8,762 bases of DNA from RGIG7332 sp045589235 (GTDB lineage: Bacteria > Bacillota > Clostridia > Oscillospirales > JAAYXM01), in the NCBI GenBank assembly GCA_045589235.1, contig JAZNOR010000033.1, forward strand, positions 1 to 8,762, read 5' to 3'. Below the pieces are notes generated by a model. That model did no database searches and had not been told where the DNA came from. It saw only the letters and a list, made by a program, of their open reading frames with translations. Made by a program: the position numbers and the translations under genes. Of the stretch, positions 1-6,152 are shown piece after piece (positions within the stretch are counted from its first letter, which is position 1; every line of letters starts with the position of its first letter).

Positions 1-86
1 CAAGCGGAGAAGATGACAATGACGGCTTAATTAACGAAGGAACAGGCTCAGGAGACGGTGGAAACTGGGGCGAAATAGGCACTTAA
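1..86 (+). CDS. C-terminal end of an unidentified protein (partial, 5' end outside window)
   Basis: An open frame entering from the left edge reads about 27 codons from base 3 and stops at TAA 84-86. The visible tail is rich in Gly, Asp, Asn, Glu and Ser (it begins SGEDDNDGLINEG and ends WGEIGT). Such a tail is likely disordered and would fit the C-terminus of a secreted or membrane-anchored protein; Gly/Asp-rich tails occur, for example, on Firmicute penicillin-binding proteins, but the family cannot be named from this fragment. Support for a real gene end comes from the strong hairpin terminator 20 bases after the stop. No catalytic domain is visible. Confidence 0.5.
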   Translation, partial: SGEDDNDGLINEGTGSGDGGNWGEIGT

Positions 87-106
87 TACACCGCTGCAAA
101 GATAAT

Positions 107-140
107 AAAACACCCTACTCATAACGAGTAGGGTGTTTTT
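107..140. terminator. Bidirectional rho-independent terminator
   Basis: A perfect 14-bp stem (107-120 with 126-139) encloses a 5-base loop. It has a GC-rich core (CACCCTACTC), A residues on the left and T residues on the right. It directly follows the partial plus-strand gene and can also stop leftward transcription from the sugar kinase gene, although the minus-strand T run is shorter. Confidence 0.9.
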
Positions 141-162
141 ACGTTATAACACATGAAAAGCG

Positions 163-228
163 TATGGAGATATTTTGTGATACAAAAATATCTCCCATAG
201 TAGCTATTTTCGTCTACCATAGGAGATA
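163..228 (-). repeat. Three-arm alternating inverted repeat in the 3' region of the sugar kinase gene
   Basis: Three related arms built on TATCTCC/GGAGATA lie at 163-178, 182-203 and 214-228. Read as minus-strand RNA, arm 214-228 pairs with arm 189-203 over 15 positions (13 Watson-Crick plus two G-U) around a 10-base loop. The same middle arm can instead pair with 163-178, with one or two bulges and a 3-base loop. The two hairpins share 189-199 and so exclude each other. On the plus strand the two G-U pairs become A-C mismatches, so the structure fits the leftward kinase transcript better. The function is not known. Confidence 0.6.
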
Positions 229-260
229 ATTTCTATATTGCTTATTTACTTTGTAAAAAG

Positions 261-1433
261 CTACTTCTTAGCATCTTTTGAGAGAAGCCATACTTTATTT
301 TTGTATGTTCCCTTAGTTTCGTCCATATGGTTAACCTGGTCCATATCGGAGAGTGCAAGCTCATAAACCTTGTCAAACTTCGGAATACCGCTTGCTGCGT
401 CAACCGTCTGCAAGCAGAAATGAGCAGTAGAAACTGCACTGCGTGCACATTCCTCAGGAGTCTTGCCGTTTAAGAGAGCACAAAGAAAGCCTGAAATACT
501 ACTATCGCCTGCACCTGTTGCAGAAACAATATCTTGAGTATCGAGCGCCTGGCAGATGAATTCACGGTCTGCCCAAACAGCAGAATCAAGTTCAAGACCC
601 GGGATGTTTTTAATGCGCTCCGCATTATTTGTGCGGATATAATAGCCCTTAAGACCGCACTTGATAACGAGCACGCCAACGCCCATATCAAGAAGCATAT
701 CAGAGAGCATGGTTAAATCTGAAAGCTCCATAAGCTCAATTAAATCCTGACCCTTTTCGCTAAGTTCATCGTAACGAGCGCGGTTGAGCATAAGTAAAAG
801 CTCTTCAAAGCTCGGAACAAAAATATCAACATACGGCATAGCATCGGATAGAATCTTAATCCAATCCTTCTGCCCTGCAGGAGCAGTCGGGTCCGGAAGA
901 GCCATATCGAGAGAGACTGCAGTACCTGCATTGTGAACCTTAGATACGATTTCCTTAAACTGCTCAGGATGCTCATACATATTCTTCATAAGTGGCGGAT
1001 AGCCAAAATGGAAAATACGGCTGTCTGCTGCCGCGGAATAGTCAACATCAGCAGGTGTAAACAGGTCGTTTGTACCTGTATTATGCAAGAAAATACGGTC
1101 GTTACCCGGAACACTTAAAACAACAGAATATGAGGTTGAACCCTCGTCACTACCCTCAATTTTCTGAGTTAAATCATACTTATTAAAAAGATTGCGGATT
1201 GTGTTGCCGAAGTCATCGTTACCAACACGGGTGCTGACTAAGGTTTTAAGACCGAGCTGAGCTGCAGCTGCACCTGAGTTTGAAACGCTGCCGCCAAGTG
1301 AAACGGTAGCTTCACCAACGGAAATGAGTTTTCCTGCGCGGAAAACATCAGTAAGTGCGCGTTTCTCACGCGGGAAACGAGGTGTGATATCAAGGCATAC
1401 GTGACCGCAGAACATTATATCAAAATTCTTCAT
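261..1433 (-). CDS. PfkB-family carbohydrate kinase
   Basis: A cytoplasmic ribokinase/PfkB-fold kinase that should phosphorylate a sugar or sugar-like alcohol with ATP; the substrate cannot be read from the sequence. The N-terminal motif (residues 47-76) has GGSVSNSGAAAAQLG followed by the GNDDFG turn. A PSFEE motif (208-212) precedes an IKCGLKG strand-turn (258-264). The C-terminal signature has the anion hole and catalytic base GAGD at 307-310, followed by SSISGF. The usual DT before GAGD is replaced by SAT. At 390 residues it is longer than typical members (about 300-340); the excess includes a charged stretch around 214-240 and a Lys-rich tail after 355. ATG 1431-1433 has AGGAGG at 1441-1446, seven bases upstream, which fixes the start. 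It is monocistronic, with its own promoter, and divergent from the YibE/F gene. No sugar transporter or isomerase is adjacent to suggest a pathway. Confidence 0.9.
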   Translation of the reverse strand: MKNFDIMFCGHVCLDITPRFPREKRALTDVFRAGKLISVGEATVSLGGSVSNSGAAAAQLGLKTLVSTRVGNDDFGNTIRNLFNKYDLTQKIEGSDEGSTSYSVVLSVPGNDRIFLHNTGTNDLFTPADVDYSAAADSRIFHFGYPPLMKNMYEHPEQFKEIVSKVHNAGTAVSLDMALPDPTAPAGQKDWIKILSDAMPYVDIFVPSFEELLLMLNRARYDELSEKGQDLIELMELSDLTMLSDMLLDMGVGVLVIKCGLKGYYIRTNNAERIKNIPGLELDSAVWADREFICQALDTQDIVSATGAGDSSISGFLCALLNGKTPEECARSAVSTAHFCLQTVDAASGIPKFDKVYELALSDMDQVNHMDETKGTYKNKVWLLSKDAKK

Positions 1434-1462
1434 AAATAGTCCTCCTACGTTATATTATATTA

Positions 1463-1491
1463 AGTATACTATTTTTTAAAACACAATGCAA
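1463..1491 (-). promoter_or_regulatory. Sigma-70-type promoter for the PfkB-family kinase
   Basis: On the minus strand, -35 TTGCAT (1486-1491) and -10 TATACT (1463-1468) are separated by 17 bases. The predicted start of transcription is near 1456, giving a leader of about 23 bases that contains little beyond the ribosome site at 1441-1446. Confidence 0.75.
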
Positions 1492-1498
1492 GTATGTA

Positions 1499-1527
1499 TT
1501 GACATAGTTTTTAAAGTAAAATAAAAT
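1499..1527 (+). promoter_or_regulatory. Sigma-70-type promoter for the YibE/F gene
   Basis: Consensus -35 TTGACA (1499-1504), a 17-base spacer and -10 TAAAAT (1522-1527). Transcription would begin near 1534, at the first bases of the ribosome site AAGGAGG (1534-1540), so the leader is only about 14 bases. It lies back to back with the kinase promoter, with 7 bases between the two -35 boxes. Confidence 0.8.
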
Positions 1528-1547
1528 AAATATAAGGAGGACTAAAT

Positions 1548-2726
1548 ATGAAAACTAAAAACACAGTTGTATGGATAATTACCGTAATATTTTCGCTTTT
1601 ATATATAATTATCGGGCATAAAATTGCTGCACGGGACCTATCAGTTTTAAATAATGATGATTCCAGCGCATCGAAGGCGCGTGTTACCGAGATTATAGAC
1701 ACCGTGGAGGAGGAGTTTTCGCTCGACGGCGAGAATATGCAGAAGAATATAACAACAATATTCCGCTGCGAAATTTTAGACGGAATTTATAAAGGTGAAA
1801 CTGTTCGCGTGCTTCAAACGGAAGATGCATTTGCTCCGATTTCCGAGCGCGCGGTTAAACGCGGTGATAAAATAATGATTCTTCAATATCCGTCTGAAGA
1901 TTACGGCACGGATTGGGTTTTCGGAAGCTATTGTCGCTTTGACATTTTAGTTATCTTTGCGATTTTCTTCTTTATCCTTCTCGTCATTTTCGGTAAATGG
2001 AAAGGCGTTAACACGCTCATATCGCTTGCATTTACTGTTGCGGCAGTATTTGCAATTTATATTCCGGCAATTTTAAATGGATATAATATCTATGTATTAA
2101 CTATCATAACAAGTGTATATATAACAGTAATGACTCTTTTTATTACCGCGGGCTTTGATAAAAAATCAATAACAACAATTTTAGGTTGCCTTTTCGGTGT
2201 TGTCGTTGCAGCGCTTTTATCGATGATTCTAAGCAAAATCTTGCATCTTACCGGCTTTGTTGATGAACATTCAATTTATCTTACATATCTTCCGACTGAA
2301 ACACCGATCGATTTAAAGGCAATTATTTTCGGCGGTATTGTAATTGGTTCACTCGGCGCAGTTATGGACGTTGCGATGGATATCTCCTCAGCACTTTCCG
2401 AGCTTCATCATCATGCCGAGCATCTCACGTTCCGCGAGCTTGTAAAGAGTGGCATTTCAATTGGCCGCGATATTATGGGCACAATGTCAAATACACTCGT
2501 GCTTGCATATATAGGAAGTGCACTCTCAACGGTATTGCTTTTAACCACATATGCATTATCCCTCTCGGAGCTTTTAAATCGCGAAATGATTATAGCAGAG
2601 CTTCTGCAGGCGTTAATCGGAAGTTGCGCAATACTTCTCACCATTCCGCTTACATCGCTTGTCTGCGCTGCATTCTACACTAAAAAGAAAAAAGAATTGC
2701 CCGAAGACGACTTTGATTTAGAATAA
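1548..2726 (+). CDS. YibE/F-family multipass membrane protein
   Basis: An integral membrane protein of the YibE/F-like family, whose biochemical function is unknown. The layout fits the fused form: an N-terminal membrane anchor (residues 7-24), then a soluble, probably extracytoplasmic domain of about 105 residues (25-130) with mixed beta-like segments (VRVLQTED, GDKIMILQYP). About seven membrane segments follow (131-149, 153-174, 181-202, 208-231, 257-279, 310-335, 347-377). Two conserved family blocks are clear: GAVMDVAMDISSAL (270-283), followed by a His-rich SELHHHAEH loop, and GISIGRDIMGTMSNTLVLAY (302-321). The C-tail is lysine-rich, then acidic, and probably cytoplasmic. ATG 1548 has AAGGAGG seven bases upstream. 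The 392 residues look complete. It appears to be a single-gene unit, convergent with thiT. A transport or cell-envelope role is only a guess. Confidence 0.88.
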   Translation: MKTKNTVVWIITVIFSLLYIIIGHKIAARDLSVLNNDDSSASKARVTEIIDTVEEEFSLDGENMQKNITTIFRCEILDGIYKGETVRVLQTEDAFAPISERAVKRGDKIMILQYPSEDYGTDWVFGSYCRFDILVIFAIFFFILLVIFGKWKGVNTLISLAFTVAAVFAIYIPAILNGYNIYVLTIITSVYITVMTLFITAGFDKKSITTILGCLFGVVVAALLSMILSKILHLTGFVDEHSIYLTYLPTETPIDLKAIIFGGIVIGSLGAVMDVAMDISSALSELHHHAEHLTFRELVKSGISIGRDIMGTMSNTLVLAYIGSALSTVLLLTTYALSLSELLNREMIIAELLQALIGSCAILLTIPLTSLVCAAFYTKKKKELPEDDFDLE

Positions 2727-2727
2727 G

Positions 2728-2755
2728 AAAAAGCAGAGCTTAGCTCTGCTTTTTT
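2728..2755. terminator. Bidirectional terminator shared by yibE/F and thiT, overlapping the thiT stop
   Basis: A 12-bp stem (2728-2739 with 2743-2754), AAAAAGCAGAGC against its complement, has a 3-base loop and A/T flanks on both sides. The loop TTA at 2740-2742 is the thiT stop codon read on the minus strand, and one arm encodes the last four thiT codons. The yibE/F stop (2724-2726) is one base from the stem. Confidence 0.9.
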
Positions 2756-3342
2756 ATTGCATTTTTAATTCGATTTAAAGGGAGGGCAAGTAATATGAGA
2801 ATGCTTATTGCTTGTTCGGGAATCCTGGATGTGAAGTTATAAATAATACTGTACGCCCAGGAACCCCAACCGTCCCACGCATTTTCGGCATAGAAAATGA
2901 CACCACTTATCGTGTGACCGCAGAGCTGAATGAAAACCGCAAGAATTGCGCCGATAAGGAGAGAAACTTTTTTGTCGCCAAATCTTCCTGCATATCCGAG
3001 ACATGAAAAGCAAATGAGATGCTCAACGGCAATCTGCGCCCAATGCACAGGCTGCCACGTGGGAAGCAGAATGAGTGACAGAACTCCGCAAACGTATCCG
3101 CAAAGGATTGCAAGGCGATAGTCATAAGTGGCGGCGATTATCATAATCGGAAGTAGTGATCCGCAGGTAATTACAGCCCCGGTCGGCAAGGGAATTATAA
3201 TTGCAGATAAAAGTATTGTAAGAGCACAGATTACTGCACCGACACACAAGCTTTTAACGTTGAATTTAATTCCGCGTACGTTATAAATTGTAATAGCGTG
3301 ATAAATAAACGCCAAGATAAGCGCAAAAACTAGTGAACTCAA
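2740..3342 (-). CDS. thiT: Thiamine-binding S-component ThiT of an ECF transporter
   Basis: A membrane protein that binds thiamine and works with the shared EcfA/EcfA'/EcfT energising module, which is not in this window. About six membrane segments make up a 200-residue protein. The C-terminal half carries the ThiT pattern: AVEHL with Glu107, CGHTISGVIFY with His143, then AWDGWGSWAYSIIYN with Trp156, Tyr164 and Asn169. These match thiamine-site residues of the Lactococcus lactis protein as I remember it; the tryptophan of its IIFW motif is Tyr151 here. The start is set at TTG 3340-3342, because GGGAG (3351-3355) lies eight bases upstream. A longer in-frame reading from TTG 3393 would run through the terminator and promoter at 3374-3412, and ATG 3357 has no ribosome site. 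The region before residue 25 adds a hydrophobic segment compared with L. lactis ThiT. No TPP riboswitch fits in the very short leader. Confidence 0.82.
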   Translation of the reverse strand: MSSLVFALILAFIYHAITIYNVRGIKFNVKSLCVGAVICALTILLSAIIIPLPTGAVITCGSLLPIMIIAATYDYRLAILCGYVCGVLSLILLPTWQPVHWAQIAVEHLICFSCLGYAGRFGDKKVSLLIGAILAVFIQLCGHTISGVIFYAENAWDGWGSWAYSIIYNFTSRIPEQAISILILLALPLNRIKNAIKKQS

Positions 3343-3373
3343 AATATTATCTCCCATCAGAAAGGATAAAAAC

Positions 3374-3402
3374 ATTATAACAAAAAAAGGCAACTTTTAC
3401 AA
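3374..3402 (-). promoter_or_regulatory. thiT promoter embedded in the upstream gene's terminator
   Basis: On the minus strand, a perfect -10 TATAAT (3374-3379) and a partial -35 TTGTAA (3397-3402) are 17 bases apart. The -35 covers the loop and two stem bases of the terminator at 3382-3412, and the spacer covers its 3' arm and T run. Transcription should start near 3367, leaving a leader of about 25 bases before TTG 3342. Confidence 0.7.
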
Positions 3403-3412
3403 GTTGCCTTTT
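3382..3412 (-). terminator. Terminator of the AEC permease gene
   Basis: A 12-bp stem (3385-3396 with 3401-3412), core GGCAACTT with AAGTTGCC, has a TTAC loop and is followed on the minus strand by seven Ts (3388 to 3382). It begins three bases after the AEC stop codon (3416-3418). Confidence 0.88.
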
Positions 3413-3415
3413 AGT

Positions 3416-4381
3416 TTACAGTAAAACGACAAATATAAAATACATAAGCGGAAGTGTAATAACCGCAAGAGTGTGCGAAATTACTGCCATTGAAGCGCCG
3501 GTCTTTACATCGCTGCCGTATGCCGCAGGATAAACGACTGTGTTAAGACCAAGCGGTGCTGCAAAGCAAATGAGAGCGAGTGTAATAACCATTTCACTTG
3601 CACCGAATGCGCGGAGAAGTAAAACCATAATAGCAGGGATGACAATAAGGCGAAGGAATGTCGCAACATAAACCTTTTTCTTCTTAAGAAGCTCTTTTAA
3701 GTCAAAGCCGCCGATGACAAAGCCTGCAATCAGCATAGCAACAGGTGACATACAAGCTCCTGCCTGGCTTAAGAGCTTGGTAACAAATGTCGGTGCATAG
3801 TCCTTGAAGTTTAAGAGACCTAAAATCAAGCCAACGAAAACCGCGATTGTTACCGGCACGAGGAGGCGATTGAAAAAGGCTTTGATTTTAGAACCGGTCT
3901 CTTTCTGCGGAATGAGAAGAGGAACACCTACTGCATAGCAGGTAAAGTTTACCGTTAAAGAGAACATTGAGTAGTAAAAATACATTTCCTCGCCGCCGAT
4001 ACCGAGTGCGAGAGCACCGCCGACAAAGCCAAAGTTGCCGAACATCATAGAGTAGCGGTAAACATTTCGCTCATGACGAAGCTCGGGAGTGTTATTTTTC
4101 GGAACGAAAAGCTTTGCAAGAAGCGGAGCGGTAAGTGTAGCAAAAAGCATAATTCCCGCACCGTAGAGAATGCTTGTATAGTTTTTTGAAAGTGTTTCGA
4201 CTGTGCAGTTGTTTATCCAGCTGCTGAGCGCGAGTGCAGGGCAAAACACATACACTTCAAGACGCGACATTGTAGTATCAGAGCCCTCGGGCAAAATCTT
4301 TTTCTTACGAAGAAAGAAGCCGAGAAGGATAAATGCAAATAAAATTATCATTTGGTTTACGGTTGCGATAAAAACTTCCAC
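3416..4381 (-). CDS. AEC-family (auxin efflux carrier-like) transporter
   Basis: A multipass inner-membrane permease of the AEC family, which in bacteria includes malate and other organic-acid carriers; the substrate here is unknown. From the proposed start the 321 residues form about ten hydrophobic segments in two similar halves, with a positively charged middle linker (KETGSKIKAFFNR, 160-172). Family-like blocks are FGNFGFVGGALALG (114-127), in the segment with the conserved Asn-Gly pattern, and FAAPLGLNTVVYPAAYG (273-289) near the end. The start is placed at GTG 4379-4381, because GGAGG (4389-4393) lies seven bases upstream. The in-frame ATG at 4421-4423 lacks a ribosome site and overlaps a likely -10 box. 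It ends at its own terminator. No metabolic enzyme adjoins it to suggest the carried acid. Confidence 0.88.
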   Translation of the reverse strand: MEVFIATVNQMIILFAFILLGFFLRKKKILPEGSDTTMSRLEVYVFCPALALSSWINNCTVETLSKNYTSILYGAGIMLFATLTAPLLAKLFVPKNNTPELRHERNVYRYSMMFGNFGFVGGALALGIGGEEMYFYYSMFSLTVNFTCYAVGVPLLIPQKETGSKIKAFFNRLLVPVTIAVFVGLILGLLNFKDYAPTFVTKLLSQAGACMSPVAMLIAGFVIGGFDLKELLKKKKVYVATFLRLIVIPAIMVLLLRAFGASEMVITLALICFAAPLGLNTVVYPAAYGSDVKTGASMAVISHTLAVITLPLMYFIFVVLL

Positions 4382-4413
4382 AATGATTCCTCCAAAATCA
4401 AAATCATAATCAA

Positions 4414-4442
4414 ATTGTATCATAAGAGGAAAAATATTGAAA
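4414..4442 (-). promoter_or_regulatory. Possible promoter for the AEC permease gene
   Basis: On the minus strand, -10 TACAAT (4414-4419) follows a weak -35 TTTCAA (4437-4442) by 17 bases. An alternative -10, TATAAT (4450-4455), lies a little further upstream without a good -35. Either would place the GTG 4381 ribosome site in a short leader. The stretch between this gene and the zinc exporter (4424-4511) shows nothing else, and I see no clear terminator for the exporter gene. Confidence 0.45.
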
Positions 4443-4511
4443 GATAAAAATTATATAAATAAAACGTTTTTGCACAGGTAAAAGTTGGCGAAATAATGAA
4501 TGCATTGCGAT

Positions 4512-5396
4512 TTAATGGTGATGATGCGAATGGGGTGTGTTGTGATGCACGTGACAATGAGTTTCTTCGCAATGCTCATCGGGGGATTCGAGTTCTAACG
4601 TAACGTGAGCAATGTTGTGTTCTCTGAGCTCTTCACGGATTGCTGACTTAATCTTCTGCGCATCACCGCTGCATACAACGTGCATTGTAGCGTAATTATT
4701 AAATCCATCCATGCTGCGGATATGAATGTGATGGACGTCTGAAACACCGTCTATTTTAAGTAGGTGTTCTTTTATTTCATCAATACTTATGTCACACGGG
4801 ATTTTTTCGAGGAATAAATCAACCATACATTTTAAATTTTTAACCGCATTAACAAATATAAATACAGAAACGCAAATAGACATAATTGGGTCTATAATGG
4901 AAATATCGGTAAAACGCATAACTATTGCACCGACTAAGACAACAATCCAGCCGAGCACATCTTCAAGCATATGAAGATTAACTGCCTTTTGATTTAACGA
5001 GTCGCCTTCTTTAGTAAAGTGCGCGGCGATAAGGTTAACAAGCGCTCCGATAATTGCGAGGATAATCATTCCGCTATAATTGATTTCAACCGGATTAAAT
5101 ATTCTTAAAACCGCGTTATATGCTACGCTAATAGAACCTGTAAGCAAAATAACTGTAGTTATAAGACTTCCGATAATTGAATAGCGCGCATAGCCGTAGG
5201 TGTAAATTTCATCGGGCTGTTTTTTGCTTTTACGCTCCAGAAAATAAGAAATACCAATACTCAGAGCATCGCCGATGTCGTGAACGGCATCAGACAGTAT
5301 TGAAACGCTTCCGGTAAATGCACCGCCGACAAATTCAAAAATCGAAAATGCAAGGTTTAAAATAAATGCAACTAAAATACTTTTCTCTGTTTTCAT
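4512..5396 (-). CDS. CDF-family zinc (divalent metal) exporter, CzcD/ZitB type
   Basis: A cation diffusion facilitator that exchanges cytoplasmic Zn2+ (possibly Cd2+ or Co2+) for protons. Numbered from ATG 5394-5396 (294 residues), the transport site is visible as two HxxxD pairs: His39/Asp43 in VHDIGD and His142/Asp146 in HMLED. This HD-HD arrangement is typical of Zn2+-transporting members. Six membrane segments lie within residues 7-188, followed by a cytoplasmic domain (about 200-270) with VHHIHIRSMDG. The tail ends in a His/Cys-rich stretch from HCEETHCHVHHN to HSHHHH, likely metal-binding. The start is chosen because GGGAG (5405-5409) lies eight bases upstream; a longer frame to 5459 would run across the promoter and operator. 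It is divergent from a TetR regulator and preceded by a palindromic operator, which argues for metal-dependent control. Confidence 0.9.
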   Translation of the reverse strand: MKTEKSILVAFILNLAFSIFEFVGGAFTGSVSILSDAVHDIGDALSIGISYFLERKSKKQPDEIYTYGYARYSIIGSLITTVILLTGSISVAYNAVLRIFNPVEINYSGMIILAIIGALVNLIAAHFTKEGDSLNQKAVNLHMLEDVLGWIVVLVGAIVMRFTDISIIDPIMSICVSVFIFVNAVKNLKCMVDLFLEKIPCDISIDEIKEHLLKIDGVSDVHHIHIRSMDGFNNYATMHVVCSGDAQKIKSAIREELREHNIAHVTLELESPDEHCEETHCHVHHNTPHSHHHH

Positions 5397-5436
5397 CTTT
5401 ATCTCTCCCGTTGACTTGTAAATAATTATGTAGTAC

Positions 5437-5466
5437 AGTATATATGTTACTGAACACACTGTTCAA
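5437..5466 (-). promoter_or_regulatory. Promoter of the zinc exporter gene
   Basis: On the minus strand, -35 TTGAAC (5461-5466) and -10 TATACT (5437-5442) are separated by 18 bases, with transcription predicted to start near 5430. The spacer and -35 are almost wholly covered by the palindrome 5446-5470. The ribosome site GGGAG at 5405-5409 lies in the resulting leader. Confidence 0.65.
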
Positions 5467-5470
5467 TAAC
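5446..5470. promoter_or_regulatory. Palindromic operator, likely bound by the divergent TetR regulator
   Basis: The 25-base element has half sites GTTACTGAACAC and CTGTTCAATAAC around a central A; 10 of 12 positions are symmetric, including TGAACA with TGTTCA. It lies between the -35 and -10 of the exporter promoter. Its left half recurs as TTACTGAACA at 5524-5533, before the regulator. The binding protein is inferred from position; TetR-family dimers bind such palindromes. Confidence 0.7.
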
Positions 5471-5523
5471 AGTTTATTAAAAGTCGAGTTAACAGTCAAC
5501 AAACAAGTACAGTGAAACGTTTA

Positions 5524-5548
5524 TTACTGAACATTTTTTAAAAAATGT
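5524..5548. promoter_or_regulatory. Second operator half site and A/T palindrome before the TetR gene
   Basis: TTACTGAACA (5524-5533) is an exact 10-base direct repeat of 5447-5456. It runs into a perfect 18-base palindrome, ACATTTTTT with AAAAAATGT (5531-5548), just upstream of the ribosome site GGAGG (5551-5555). It could give autoregulation. I could not place a convincing promoter for the regulator. Confidence 0.45.
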
Positions 5549-5565
5549 ATGGAGGAAAGAATGAA

Positions 5566-6114
5566 ATGGACAGACGCCAAAGAAAAACAAGAGAGGCAAT
5601 ATTTAATGCTTTCATAAGCCTTTTATCACAAAAGGATTTTGAGCATATCACGGTTGGTGAAATTATAGAACGTGCCGACATAGGCAGAGCGACATTCTAT
5701 TCACATTTTGAAACAAAGGACTTTTTATTAAAAGAATTATGTGAGGAGCTTTTCTGTCATATTTTTGATGCTATGCACGAAAATCACGAGCATAAGCATA
5801 TCTTTGATTGCGATGCGCCGGATTCTGTTTTTCTTCACCTGTTTCAGCATCTGCAAAAAAACGATAATAACATATTGGAGCTGCTTTCAAGCAAAAATAA
5901 TGAATTGTTTTTGAGATATTTTAAAAACAACCTGATGCAGTTAATTGAAAGCCAGGTGGAGCTGTTTAAATCTCCCAAAAACAATAAATTGCCAAAAAGT
6001 TATTGGATAAATCATATTACGTCTACATTTGTTGAAACGATAAGATGGTGGATAGATAACGGAAAATGCGAAACAGCAGAGCAAATGACAGAATATTTCT
6101 TTGCGGTGTTATAA
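5566..6114 (+). CDS. TetR/AcrR-family regulator, probable metal sensor (SczA-like)
   Basis: A DNA-binding dimeric regulator of 182 residues. The N-terminal HTH spans about residues 28-50 (ITVGEIIERADIGRATFYSHFETK), preceded by the usual helix 1 (RKTREAIFNAFISLL). The effector domain carries a dense His/Cys cluster: Cys64, His65, then HENHEHKH at 71-78, Cys82, His91 and His95. This could bind a metal. In streptococci the TetR-family protein SczA controls the divergent czcD zinc exporter; the same gene arrangement and the His-rich region make this a likely counterpart, by inference. The start is placed at ATG 5566, ten bases after GGAGG (5551-5555). An in-frame ATG at 5545 precedes that ribosome site and lies in a palindrome, so it is less likely. 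The gene ends just before a strong hairpin terminator. Confidence 0.85.
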   Translation: MDRRQRKTREAIFNAFISLLSQKDFEHITVGEIIERADIGRATFYSHFETKDFLLKELCEELFCHIFDAMHENHEHKHIFDCDAPDSVFLHLFQHLQKNDNNILELLSSKNNELFLRYFKNNLMQLIESQVELFKSPKNNKLPKSYWINHITSTFVETIRWWIDNGKCETAEQMTEYFFAVL

Positions 6115-6117
6115 AAT

Positions 6118-6152
6118 AAAAGGTAGTATACCAACGGTATACTACCTTTTTT
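6118..6152. terminator. Bidirectional terminator after the TetR gene
   Basis: A perfect 15-bp stem (6118-6132 with 6136-6150), core GGTAGTATACC, has a 3-base AAC loop and a six-T run (6147-6152). It starts three bases after the TetR stop. Read leftwards it directly abuts the CCA end of the tRNA remnant, the same layout as the intact tRNA-Ser and its terminator. Confidence 0.92.

Noticed and set aside
3343..3393. Longer N-terminus of thiT from TTG 3391-3393
   Set aside because: It would begin in the terminator hairpin and upstream of the -10 box. TTG 3342 with GGGAG eight bases upstream is the better start.
4382..4423. Longer N-terminus of the AEC permease from ATG 4421-4423
   Set aside because: There is no ribosome site, the ATG overlaps a likely -10, and the added residues include a translated Shine-Dalgarno. 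GTG 4381 is preferred.
4450..4490. Possible CcpA (cre) site around AAAACGTTTT upstream of the AEC gene
   Set aside because: The spacing and flanking bases do not match the cre consensus; only the central ACGT fits.
5397..5459. Longer N-terminus of the zinc exporter from 5459
   Set aside because: The extension crosses the promoter and operator and has no ribosome site. ATG 5396 has GGGAG at the right distance.
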